From a virus, in the IMG/VR virus record IMGVR_UViG_3300007735_000797, positions 1 to 64,000 of that record: a DNA stretch of 64,000 nt; one strand, 5' to 3'. Below the pieces are notes generated by a model. It saw only the letters and a list, made by a program, of their open reading frames with translations. It searched no databases and was not told the origin of the DNA. This document shows positions 13,688-21,300 of this stretch, piece by piece (position 1 is the first letter of the stretch; every line of letters starts with the position of its first letter). The position numbers and the translations under genes are program-made.

Positions 13688-13711
13688 AAAACCCCGCTTT
13701 CGCGGGGTTTT
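13688..13711. terminator. Bidirectional rho-independent terminator
   Basis: The stem CCCCGC/GCGGGG (13692-13697/13702-13707) has a 4-base loop and is flanked by AAAA and TTTT, so it works for the plus gene at 13420 and can also act on leftward-converging transcripts from 13730. Confidence 0.85.
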
Positions 13712-13729
13712 ATTAAGATGCCTTTTTAA

Positions 13730-14038
13730 TTAAAGGCGAGTCTTTGCCTTGGAGCAAGTATTTGAGCAATTGTCAATACGCTCATGGAGCGAGTCAGTCT
13801 GTTGCCACATGCTACGGCGAAGCTCATCAATATTTTCAGTGTGAGTTCGATCTGTGTGGCTACGCTCAAGTGAGCAGACTTCCTTTGATAGCCGACGAAT
13901 TTCTGCAACGAGCAGGAATCCAGTCAGTCCAGCAAATGACCAAACAAGCGGAGCCTTTGCGTTATCAAGGTGTAGAATCAGAGCAGCGAACGCGGTAAAA
14001 ACAGCAAGCCAACGATAAGTAAAAACATTATTGTGCAT
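13730..14038 (-). CDS. Small membrane protein with coiled coil, 102 aa
   Basis: Two hydrophobic segments (about residues 9-24 and 29-46) are joined by a short charged turn and followed by a charged helical tail of about 55 residues with heptad character and three Cys. It is an inner-membrane protein with the tail probably in the cytoplasm. The layout would fit a holin or membrane regulator, but no family match is evident. An AAAAGGAG site lies 7 bases before the ATG. Its start overlaps the end of the small gene at 14028-14177. Confidence 0.65.
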   Translation of the reverse strand: MHNNVFTYRWLAVFTAFAALILHLDNAKAPLVWSFAGLTGFLLVAEIRRLSKEVCSLERSHTDRTHTENIDELRRSMWQQTDSLHERIDNCSNTCSKAKTRL

Positions 14039-14177
14039 TTAAATTCTCCTTTTGAATAATAAAATTTACAACCGAAACGATCTGATCTAGTTTCTTATTC
14101 TCTAGAATAAGATTTACTTTGATCTTTTCAACCTCTTGCTTGAGTTCTAGTATTAGCTTTTTTTCTTCATCAGTCAT
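14028..14177 (-). CDS. Tiny coiled-coil protein, 49 aa
   Basis: An ATG at 14177 opens a 49-codon frame rich in Lys, Glu, Leu and Ile with heptad spacing, a single amphipathic helix. It overlaps the next gene's start by 11 bases, so the two are probably coupled. A TGAGGAC sequence lies about 12 bases upstream, a weak site. Function is unknown. Confidence 0.5.
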   Translation of the reverse strand: MTDEEKKLILELKQEVEKIKVNLILENKKLDQIVSVVNFIIQKENLNAQ

Positions 14178-14197
14178 AACTATACTTAGTCCTCAAA

Positions 14198-14270
14198 TGG
14201 GTAGGGTGGGGGTCGAACCCACACATCAACCGTTATAAGCGGTTGGTTCTGCCGATTGAACTACCTACCC
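14198..14270 (-). tRNA. tRNA-Ile (UAU)
   Basis: A full cloverleaf: acceptor GGGTAGG/CCTACCC, D stem GTTC/GAAC, anticodon stem AACCG/CGGTT with loop CTTATAA (anticodon UAU, reads AUA), and a T arm with GTTCGACC. CCA is not encoded. It supplies the decoder for AUA, a codon common in this AT-rich phage. Confidence 0.9.
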
Positions 14271-14275
14271 AATTA

Positions 14276-14347
14276 CAGTACCCGAAGTACTGGCGATCTA
14301 GTCCTCGCTTTCCCGTTAGGGCGGAACGATTTGTGCTTTGTCGTTCC
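14276..14347. other. Two hairpins in the tRNA-adjacent gap
   Basis: CAGTAC/GTACTG (14276-14292) and a 7-bp stem GGAACGA/TCGTTCC (14323-14347) with an 11-base loop fill the gap between tRNA-Ile and the gene at 14359-14625. They may be processing signals or terminators for the minus-strand transcript. Confidence 0.4.
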
Positions 14348-14358
14348 CTATTATGCCA

Positions 14359-14625
14359 TCATTCTACTGAAGATGGTTCCTCTGTCAAGAGAATTTTGCA
14401 TTTTTGGTTCGTTGCATGTCCAGAAGGAGTCAAAACCAAATAATTGCTCTTCTGGCGATCAGTATCGTCACCAAGCCGATAGTTGATCTGAGAGCCGCCA
14501 AGCCCCTTGGTAAGGTCTTGCACCCCCTGCCCAGTCATCTGGGCTAGGATTGCCTTGGCGGCTGAAATAGCGGCCTCCTGAGAGGCCACCTCAAGTGGAA
14601 TATCAATGTGAATGCGATATGCCAT
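14359..14625 (-). CDS. Hypothetical protein, 88 aa
   Basis: Starts M-A-Y-R-I-H-I-D-I-P. The ATG shares a base with the stop of the upstream gene (TAATG), so translation is coupled; an upstream in-frame ATG would overlap that gene and lacks support. An N-terminal strand is followed by an Ala-rich helix (A-A-I-S-A-A-K-A-I-L-A) and a Gly-rich turn. Function is not recognised. Confidence 0.6.
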   Translation of the reverse strand: MAYRIHIDIPLEVASQEAAISAAKAILAQMTGQGVQDLTKGLGGSQINYRLGDDTDRQKSNYLVLTPSGHATNQKCKILLTEEPSSVE

Positions 14626-14816
14626 TAGTCGATAAGAAGCTTCTTGGCGTTTTCGGATGGAATCCAATCAGTCGAACCATCCTCATACCGAACAAAATAC
14701 TCAACTTCTTCGGTGATCATACCATTCTTGGTCTTGATCTTCTCTGACTGGCTTCCCATAATGGTGCAAGCCTTGTTGTTTTGTGAATTTACTACTTGTT
14801 CGCCGTGCTTGTACAT
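14625..14816 (-). CDS. Hypothetical protein, 63 aa
   Basis: The ATG at 14816 follows a GGAGG ribosome-binding site by 6 bases. The sequence alternates short strands (E-Q-V-V-N, K-A-C-T-I-M, V-E-Y-F-V-R-Y-E-D-G-S-T-D-W-I-P), which resembles a small SH3/Tudor-like barrel; a specific family is not recognised. A good sigma70-type promoter at 14851-14879 precedes it. It is coupled to the gene at 14359-14625. Confidence 0.65.
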   Translation of the reverse strand: MYKHGEQVVNSQNNKACTIMGSQSEKIKTKNGMITEEVEYFVRYEDGSTDWIPSENAKKLLID

Positions 14817-14817
14817 G

Positions 14818-15213
14818 TTAAACCTCCAATTCTTGAAAACCTTCGTCATCAGTATACCAGATCTCATCGAAGAAGTCAACACACCATGTCAGACAATGCT
14901 TACACGGCTTTGAATTCCTCAATTCATGAAACCGATTCATACGAAAATTGATCAGTTTCAGCTTTTTGTCACCCTTCTTGTATGATTTAGGCAACTTATT
15001 GAATGCATCCAGTTCAGAATGGACACAATCAATGACATAACCATACTTACGAGCAAGTGGATGAGTCTTGAACTGATTAGTTCCGATTGAAACTAGCTTA
15101 TTCTTGTGGAAGATCAGGCTTACATGCTTCTTCTGTCGCTGCATTTCCAGACAAATCGGCATCGTTTGCTCTAAAATATCGTTTAGCTTCGTACTCAATT
15201 TTGGAATAATCAT
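14818..15213 (-). CDS. Cytidine-deaminase-like zinc protein, 131 aa
   Basis: It contains H-S-E-L-D (an H-x-E zinc/catalytic motif) and, about 40 residues later, K-P-C-K-H-C (P-C-x-x-C). Together these are the zinc-site signature of the cytidine/deoxycytidylate deaminase fold. The protein is short (131 aa versus 150-190 for phage dCMP deaminases) and the spacing differs from classic dCMP deaminase, so the substrate could be a nucleotide, a nucleoside or a base in nucleic acid. It overlaps the gene at 15098-15418. Confidence 0.65.
   Translation of the reverse strand: MIIPKLSTKLNDILEQTMPICLEMQRQKKHVSLIFHKNKLVSIGTNQFKTHPLARKYGYVIDCVHSELDAFNKLPKSYKKGDKKLKLINFRMNRFHELRNSKPCKHCLTWCVDFFDEIWYTDDEGFQELEV
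14851..14879 (-). promoter_or_regulatory. Sigma70-type promoter
   Basis: TTGACT (14874-14879), a 17-base spacer and TATACT (14851-14856), read leftward. The same TGGTATACTGATG -10 context recurs at 16113 and, with a small change, at 16623. It would drive the gene at 14816 and downstream. Confidence 0.65.
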
Positions 15214-15418
15214 AAGTAGTCGCCTTTGACCCGACTATCTTCTCATTATAGTATTTCTCTACGAAAACATCAACCACCAAAGGGTAATGTTTTACAACAT
15301 TTCGTGCTTTTTCACGAATTTCTTTTGGTACTTTTGGTGTTTGCTTTGGGTCAAGAAGACTATAGATGAATTCTTTGCACCTCTGCAATGCATAAATTTC
15401 TTCTTCTAAGGTTGACAT
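15098..15418 (-). CDS. Hypothetical protein, 106 aa
   Basis: Starts M-S-T-L-E-E-E-I-Y-A-L. An in-frame ATG upstream would run into tRNA-Gly and is rejected. Helical N-terminus (residues 3-22), then a conserved-looking R-E-K-A-R-N-V-V-K-H-Y-P block of the kind seen in small phage and bacterial proteins of unknown function. The C-terminus overlaps the deaminase-like gene by about 115 bases, an unusually long overlap for this phage, so the true end or the neighbour's start may differ. Confidence 0.6.
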   Translation of the reverse strand: MSTLEEEIYALQRCKEFIYSLLDPKQTPKVPKEIREKARNVVKHYPLVVDVFVEKYYNEKIVGSKATTYDYSKIEYEAKRYFRANDADLSGNAATEEACKPDLPQE

Positions 15419-15420
15419 AA

Positions 15421-15491
15421 TGCGAGTAATGGGATTCGAACCCATAAAGATACTTTGGAAGAGTACCATGTTACCGTTACATCATACTCGC
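15421..15491 (-). tRNA. tRNA-Gly (UCC)
   Basis: Acceptor GCGAGTA/TACTCGC, D stem ATGT/ACAT, anticodon loop CTTCCAA (UCC, reads GGA), T arm ATGGG-TTCGAAT-CCCAT. CCA is not encoded. Confidence 0.9.
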
Positions 15492-15497
15492 AACAAA

Positions 15498-15568
15498 TTG
15501 GAGATCCTAGATTCGAACTAGGACAAACTGAGTCAGAGTCAGTTGTGCTACCGTTACACTAATCTCCA
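15498..15568 (-). tRNA. tRNA-Gln (CUG)
   Basis: Acceptor TGGAGAT/ATCTCCA (the U1-A72 pair is typical of tRNA-Gln), D stem GTGT/GCAC, anticodon stem ACTGA/TCAGT with loop CTCTGAC (CUG, reads CAG), and a T arm with TTCGAAT. Confidence 0.85.
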
Positions 15569-15570
15569 CT

Positions 15571-15686
15571 GGGAATCCATATGGGATTTGCACCCATTTT
15601 CTAGTTTTATCGGTTAATTAAATAAACCGTTTTACACTAGAGCGAGTCTTGTCAACTCCGCGTGTTCCTACCACGCCGATGGAACC
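15571..15686 (-). other. tRNA-like sequence, degenerate or interrupted
   Basis: It lies exactly where another tRNA is expected. It has a perfect T arm (15581-15597, loop TGCAAAT as in the neighbouring tRNA-Arg) and a 3' acceptor-like ATGGATTCC. The 5' side pairs only partly. The middle holds CTAG...CTAG enclosing a CGGTT/AACCG hairpin (15611-15628). No standard anticodon arm can be drawn. It may be a decayed tRNA, a tRNA with an insertion, or another structured RNA. Confidence 0.35.
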
Positions 15687-15691
15687 ATAAA

Positions 15692-15766
15692 CATTCCCGA
15701 CAGGATTTGCACCTGTGACCTAATGCTTAGAAGGCATTTGCTCTAATCTAACTGAGCTACGGGAAT
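15692..15766 (-). tRNA. tRNA-Arg (UCU)
   Basis: Acceptor ATTCCCG/CGGGAAT, D stem GCTC/GAGC, anticodon stem AATGC/GCATT with loop CTTCTAA (UCU, reads AGA), T arm ACAGG-TGCAAAT-CCTGT. AGA is the main Arg codon in the AT-rich virion genes of this phage. Confidence 0.9.
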
Positions 15767-15772
15767 ATGTCT

Positions 15773-16090
15773 TTACTCACTGAGTCGAAGACCGCTACCT
15801 AGAATCGGTCCAGATCCCATATTGCCTGTAAAGATACCAGTTGAAGCCTCAATATACTTGGCTTCCATTTCCTTGACTGGTTCAGTTTCGAACACCACAA
15901 AGATGTCAGAAATTTCAAGACCATCGCCATGATTTGCATATGGCATATATGGAGCAAAACCAATCTTCCCATCACCAACAGGAATCAGAATAAATGGCTT
16001 CTGAATCGTGTAGGATGCTGTAGTTTCATCAAATGAAACCTTGCCGATAAGTTCTTCACCACTAGAAAGACGTAGAATAAGTGTTTGCAT
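15773..16090 (-). CDS. Sm-like small protein family, 105 aa
   Basis: The opening L-R-L-S-S-G-E-E-L-I-G-K-V and the following beta pattern match a small family common in T4-like marine phages that resembles an Sm/Lsm barrel; its molecular role is not established. The truncated gene at 63952 begins with a related K-L-K-S-G-E-E-I, so the phage has at least two members. Its own promoter (16113-16140) and an AAAGGAA site precede it, inside the end of the upstream gene. Confidence 0.6.
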   Translation of the reverse strand: MQTLILRLSSGEELIGKVSFDETTASYTIQKPFILIPVGDGKIGFAPYMPYANHGDGLEISDIFVVFETEPVKEMEAKYIEASTGIFTGNMGSGPILGSGLRLSE

Positions 16091-16583
16091 GTTCTTTTTC
16101 CTTTATTGCATCAGTATACCAAAACGGACAGGGATTGCAAGACCACTTGGCGAATTTACTTTTTTCGCCAACATAGTATGCACGATATGCTCGGACAGCA
16201 TCGTCAGATACCTTGTATTTATCAGGCATTGCCTGAGCAAATGGGGTAAGGTCTTTGTTGATAAAGTCCGGTCGCATTTGAAACATTTCGTAGATAAGAG
16301 GCTCAGATTTGTGCTGACGCTCATATCGTTGACTATAGTAATAGCAGAGACTGCGAGCGTGAGTTGCAAGCCATTCGTAATTGGCAGAAGATTCGGCAAC
16401 CCACTGGGTGCATGGATGATTTACAAAACACTTCTTGTAGAGTGGAAGGTTGTGTGGATTGTTAGAAAGATGATGAACTGTAGAAAGCATTTGAGCACTT
16501 TCAAGAATCATCTTTACAACATGCTTATCGCACATGTAACTGGCTGCAATTACTGGGTCATTGTCAAGCACAAAAATATTCAT
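16062..16583 (-). CDS. Conserved phage protein (CDKHVVKM family), 173 aa
   Basis: The blocks C-D-K-H-V-V-K-M-I-L-E, H-P-C-T-Q-W-V, L-T-P-F-A-Q-A-M-P-D-K-Y and A-Y-R-A-Y-Y-x-G-E-K belong to a protein recurrent in T4-like and other large phages and some bacteria. Its function is, to my knowledge, unassigned. The many conserved His, Cys, Asp and Trp residues suggest an enzyme acting on nucleic acid or nucleotides, but this is speculation. The start directly abuts the stop of the upstream gene. Confidence 0.65.
   Translation of the reverse strand: MNIFVLDNDPVIAASYMCDKHVVKMILESAQMLSTVHHLSNNPHNLPLYKKCFVNHPCTQWVAESSANYEWLATHARSLCYYYSQRYERQHKSEPLIYEMFQMRPDFINKDLTPFAQAMPDKYKVSDDAVRAYRAYYVGEKSKFAKWSCNPCPFWYTDAIKEKEHANTYSTSF
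16113..16140 (-). promoter_or_regulatory. Sigma70-type promoter
   Basis: TTGCAA (16135-16140), a 16-base spacer and TATACT (16113-16118) read leftward with TGG in front of the -10, inside the end of the gene at 16062-16583. It drives the gene at 16090 and probably the tRNA cluster. Confidence 0.6.
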
Positions 16584-16829
16584 TTATTGATCCGGGGGTT
16601 TGGGTTTAGTCAAGAACTTGTCAGTATATACCAGACTGACACCCGGTATCTTAGTCATATCGTTTGCATAGTCAATAGCTTTTTTGTGAAGATCTGAATT
16701 TAGTTCTTCAATGTAAGTAGTGTAATTGGTGAAGTACATTACTAGCCAAAGCATGAGTAATTCTTCATCAGACATCTTATTTACATTAATATTTTTCATA
16801 AGTTCTTCTGAATCACCAAACATGTTCAT
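16584..16829 (-). CDS. Hypothetical protein, 81 aa
   Basis: A helical small protein with an aromatic/hydrophobic centre (E-L-L-M-L-W-L-V-M-Y-F-T-N-Y), not long enough to be a convincing membrane span, and a Pro/Lys-rich tail. It overlaps guaC by 4 bases and abuts the next gene, so it belongs to the guaC operon. Function is not recognised. Confidence 0.6.
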   Translation of the reverse strand: MNMFGDSEELMKNINVNKMSDEELLMLWLVMYFTNYTTYIEELNSDLHKKAIDYANDMTKIPGVSLVYTDKFLTKPKPPDQ

Positions 16830-17851
16830 TCTCCAAAAACTTTGTTATATTGGTTGTTAACTCTTACGAATTGTGCGTTGGTGTGTAGATCGTTTAGATT
16901 TCTCGCACCAACATATGTGCAAGCAGATCGAACTCCACCCATAATTTCTTTAACTGTGTTAGCCACTTCGCCGCGCTCTTCAACGATAATCTTCTTACCT
17001 TCAGCACATCGATAATCGGGTCGATGATTATAGTGATTTGTCATAGCATGTTCGGATGCCATTCCATAGAACGTAGGAACTGACTTACCTTGAGTATAGT
17101 CGTATTCCCATCCACCAGACTCATCGTGGCCTGCTAGCATACCTCCAAGCATGACCATCTTAGCACCAGCGGCGAAAGCCTTGGCGACATCACCGGGATG
17201 TACGCACCCACCATCCGCGACTATACCCGAGAACCCCGGCAGACTCTTTGCACCTTCGACGCAATTGTGGACTGCCGAAAACTGGGGATACCCGACTCCG
17301 GTCATCTTGCGTGTCGTACATGCGCTGCCGGGGCCGATTCCAACCTTTACAAAGTCTGCTCCTTCGTTCCATAGTGCTTCTACTCCTTCTTGGGTGACTA
17401 CATTTCCTGCAATAATATTTACACGATCTCCGTACTTACTACGAATGTTTTTTACCAGTACTTTGAAATTATCGATATAACCATTGGCTACATCAATACA
17501 AACAAATCGGAAAAAGTTTTCCTTTTCCATAAGTTTATAAAAAGTCTGTTGTGATGGAGTATCCATACCAATAGTTGGTACTGAGAAATACTGCACATCT
17601 TTTGCCAGAGATTCTAGATCATTTGTGCTGTAGTGCTTGTGCAGACACGTTAGCCACATATGCTTGGTCAAGGCTTCGGCCATATTCAGAGTTCCCGTCG
17701 TAGCCATGTTAGCTGCTACAATAGGAACACCTGTCCATGGAATTCTTCCGATGGTTCTAAGTAGAGACACATCGGATCTGGAATTGACCTTAGATGCTTG
17801 TGGAACGATCAGGACATCAGAGTAATCTAGTTGGGTTTCTTTGATTTGCAT
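16826..17851 (-). CDS. guaC: GMP reductase
   Basis: Converts GMP to IMP with NADPH and release of ammonia. The family is clear from G-I-G-P-G-S-A-C-T-T-R-K-M-T-G-V-G-Y-P-Q (catalytic Cys178), D-G-G-C-x-x-P-G-D-V-A-K-A, G-G-M-L-A-G-H-x-E-S-G-G and R-x-A-E-G-K. These follow GuaC rather than IMP dehydrogenase, and no CBS domains are present; 341 residues is the normal GuaC length. It is rare in phages and probably shifts guanine nucleotides toward the adenine branch to suit AT-rich DNA. A strong sigma70-type promoter at 17863-17891 precedes it. Confidence 0.92.
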   Translation of the reverse strand: MQIKETQLDYSDVLIVPQASKVNSRSDVSLLRTIGRIPWTGVPIVAANMATTGTLNMAEALTKHMWLTCLHKHYSTNDLESLAKDVQYFSVPTIGMDTPSQQTFYKLMEKENFFRFVCIDVANGYIDNFKVLVKNIRSKYGDRVNIIAGNVVTQEGVEALWNEGADFVKVGIGPGSACTTRKMTGVGYPQFSAVHNCVEGAKSLPGFSGIVADGGCVHPGDVAKAFAAGAKMVMLGGMLAGHDESGGWEYDYTQGKSVPTFYGMASEHAMTNHYNHRPDYRCAEGKKIIVEERGEVANTVKEIMGGVRSACTYVGARNLNDLHTNAQFVRVNNQYNKVFGE

Positions 17852-18321
17852 AGTTGCTTGAGATTATACCACACTGTCTGTGAAATTCCAAGCAATGACT
17901 TCATGAAATTCTTAACTGAGAACTTTCCCCGTACTGGTTTCCAAAGTTTCTTTGGACATGTGGCACCAGCAACAGTTAACTTTACAGTTAACCTTGCTCT
18001 TGGGTTCATTCCACAACCGCATAGTTTGCAATATCCTATCGGATCTTGTGGGGATTTAGCAAGACCGGGACAGCTGAGGCACTGTTCTTTTCTGGCCTCA
18101 AATACTTTCTTGGATACTTCTGTAGTAAACGCGCTGTTTAATTCAAATATAAAATATGAAATTATTTTTTTTAACTTATTTGATAATTTAAATGTTTTAA
18201 TTATTTTGTTTTTTTGGTTTGCATTTATCAATATCAACGGAGAGTAAATATTTTTATTTTCTGGATTTTTAATAGAAGGTAATTTAGAATTAAATTTTTC
18301 TATTACTCTAAATTTTTTCAT
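17827..18321 (-). CDS. Zinc-ribbon-like protein, 164 aa
   Basis: The ATG at 18321 overlaps the upstream stop (ATGA), which fixes the start. The N-terminal 75 residues are very Lys/Asn-rich. The middle holds C-x2-C, then C-K-L-C-G-C-G-M and later A-T-C-P-K-K-L-W: a compact zinc-binding module like the DUF6171-type ribbons (C-x2-C...C-G-C...C-P-x-K-W). The C-terminus is basic. It is co-transcribed with the giant cysteine-rich protein upstream and may be a virion or nucleic-acid-binding factor. Confidence 0.6.
   Translation of the reverse strand: MKKFRVIEKFNSKLPSIKNPENKNIYSPLILINANQKNKIIKTFKLSNKLKKIISYFIFELNSAFTTEVSKKVFEARKEQCLSCPGLAKSPQDPIGYCKLCGCGMNPRARLTVKLTVAGATCPKKLWKPVRGKFSVKNFMKSLLGISQTVWYNLKQLCKSKKPN
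17863..17891 (-). promoter_or_regulatory. Sigma70-type promoter of guaC
   Basis: TTGGAA (17886-17891), a 17-base spacer and a perfect TATAAT (17863-17868), read leftward, 12 bases before the guaC ATG and within the coding region of the gene at 17827-18321. Confidence 0.7.
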
Positions 18322-21300
18322 TGCTTGATTCTCCAGCAACCAATAAGACCTTGTTCTCTTGCCCAGTTCGCAAAATCTAAATTATCTTGTTGATTTAATG
18401 CATTTTCATGAACAAATATATTATTACCACCACAATCACTACAATCATATTGAGAATTAGAAGTAAATGGATCAAGTCCATCTAAGCAATTTCTACAACA
18501 TCCTGTTGTTGTATCTAATGGAGTATCTGGGTCGTTAAGATCAAAACATTTTTCATTAGTAGAATCAAAATTATCACAATAAACACTTATATTGGGAGGA
18601 GTATAATCATCCGGATCAGGAGCAACATAGCAGAATCCATTAACAAGATAATCATTGACATTATTGCATGTAACACCATTATATAATGATGTATTTAATT
18701 GACACGGTGCATTTATATTTGTAAATTTTCCTAGCCCATCACTATACAATTTCAACCCGGCACATAAAGATATAGCAATATAATTGCAAATATAATTATG
18801 CTCTGTGCGTGGATTGTTCAATTGACTTTCAAATTCACCATAATTATAAGTTGATGGTCCTGATTGGCATTCAAAGGATTGTATTGTGCCTATATCACTG
18901 GCTAAACATGATTGTTTGGGAATCACAATATCTTTAATAACTCCAGTAAAAAATCCACCGCACGCGCAAAAATTACCTTTATATCGGTTGATCATTGCTT
19001 CATTTGTCATTCCTATAAAATTTAATTGTTCTTTAGTTACATTGAATAAAATTTTTGAACAATCGAATTGATTATCTGAAGTATAAATTAATTGGTTGTT
19101 ATGGTCTGGAATGCATAAGCCCCAAGTTACTCCTCCAAATGGATATGGATCGGGCGCAACTGAATTAAATTCTGGAGTTATAGATTGAGAATTTAAATAT
19201 GATCCCGGAACATTATCATATCCATCTTGTTGTGGTGTTATAACTGGGGCACCAGTTGCTGGACTAATGTCGTATCTTCCGGAAAATGCACTTGAAAATG
19301 CTAAAACCATACCTTTTTCAGCACTGTATTGGCCAAAATCAAAAGTTGTAGGCTTTCCGGCTTCTACCCAATCTTTAAATGCTTCTTGTGGATATTTCGG
19401 ACTTCTACACCAGATAGATGCTATATTTTGACAATTTTCATCAAAATTTACAGACATTCCACATCCACCACATTTACTTACTAATTCACAGCATTCTGAA
19501 TTGAACATTCCAGTAAAATTTGCGTATGGAATGCTATATGGATATGATGGTGCAGCTTCCCAAAATTTTTGCGGAGGTAAACCAAATGGCCATTCAGTTA
19601 TATCACCCTGAGCTGTGATTGCTCTATGTACTTGTACATTTGTGTTTTCGCAAAAATCATATTGAATTGTATCGTCGCACTCATATGTTACAGGTTCTAC
19701 ATTAAAACCAAAAACATCATCAGGCACAGTATTTGGATCGGTTCTTCTGAACGCTATTGGACCATACCAGCCAAAATCATATGAAATAATATCAATGTCA
19801 TTATTATATGGTATTTGAGTTGAACTTGCAAGATCGGTTTCTACAAAAACACCAGCACATCCAGATGTTTTTGTGCCAAATCCAGCACCACCAACAAGTG
19901 GGGACGCAGAACAAGAAGCATTAAAAGATTTAAATCTTGCATCATTCCAAAGATATTCGTTTGTAGAAGAACAAGGCCGTCCCCAACATACCGCACAATT
20001 ATCTTTAGTTTTTGTCAGAGGAATATTAAAAGTGGTGTTTTTATAATTATCTTTTTCTTCTTCTGTTCTTTTTATTACTCTATGCGGGGTCACCGTGGTG
20101 TCCCACTTCATTTCTCTACTTTGATAGCGAACAAATGATACTTCATTTCTCCCAGCCGGTCTAACTTCAAAATATTGCTCAGTACCAGCACTACCGGGAC
20201 AATCTACGGCACTGCCATTCACTACCTGAATTGGATTACTATGAGTTCCTAAAAATACATCTGGGTGTTGAGAATATGTTGATCTTCCACAATAAGGATC
20301 ATTTACCCACCCGGTTTGAATTGGTCCAATAGGAGAAACACAACCTTCTCTAATACAATTTGTTCCCGGATTCCATGCAAAATCAAAATCACCCCTATCT
20401 CCATCAACTGGAACAGTGCAATTGTTTAATTGTGAATGAGCTAAAACTCTTGAAAATGATGGCCATTCAAGCAAACTTTCTGGCCCTTGTACATATCCAT
20501 ATTTTCTAAAAAACCAGTTATTTTCCGGTCTAGATAGTGTATTAAACGCACCACCTGTTTCATCTGGATCTGTGTCATCTGGTTCGCTTGTTGTGGGTGG
20601 CGGCCCAGCCTGTTGAACTAATCCTTGACCCCATGCTGCAAATTCCCATCTTCCGGGCTGCACAAGCATGTAAGTATATGTTATTTGAGATAATTTTGCT
20701 ATTAGTCCTATTTTTCTTGCATTTCTTGTAGGTTCATCATCATCTGGATAACTCGTATCCCAAATTTTATTAATAGGGTTAAATACATTTACATATTTCA
20801 TGGCTTGTAAATTTTTTAACTCTTCATTTACATCGCCATTTTCATCCTTAAACATACATTCGGCATCCGGATTGAAATTTGATATTATTTCATTAATATC
20901 AAATGGCATAAAAACATTTACTAATTCATTTCCTTCTAATTCATCAAATAATCCATTTACGGATAAAGCTCTTCGTCTTTTGCGGACAGGTCCTAATGGC
21001 AAAGGGAATGATTTTTCAATATAGTTAGATCGTTCATACTCAGGCAAATTTCTAAAAGATTGTATTAATTCAGCAGAAGTTCCATTTATTGGTACAGGTC
21101 TTTCAATTTCTAATTCTCCGAAAAGATCAAAGGTAATACCAGTTAATCCCAATGATTCTCTATAATAACTTTCAGCTATTATTATTTCTTCATAAGCTTC
21201 TTGTCTCCAATCCTTGACTAAAATATTTTGAAATCTTCTTCTAGTCAATTCATTAATATATTCACGAACAAAATAAATTGCTGTTCCATCCGGATAAGGT

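Noticed and set aside
13726-13998. Plus-strand frames antisense to the small membrane protein
   Set aside because: They lack ribosome-binding sites, and the minus-strand frame has membrane segments and a strong AAAAGGAG site.
15571-15686. Group I intron inside a tRNA gene
   Set aside because: The insert would be only about 30 bases, far below intron size, and no conserved core elements are visible.
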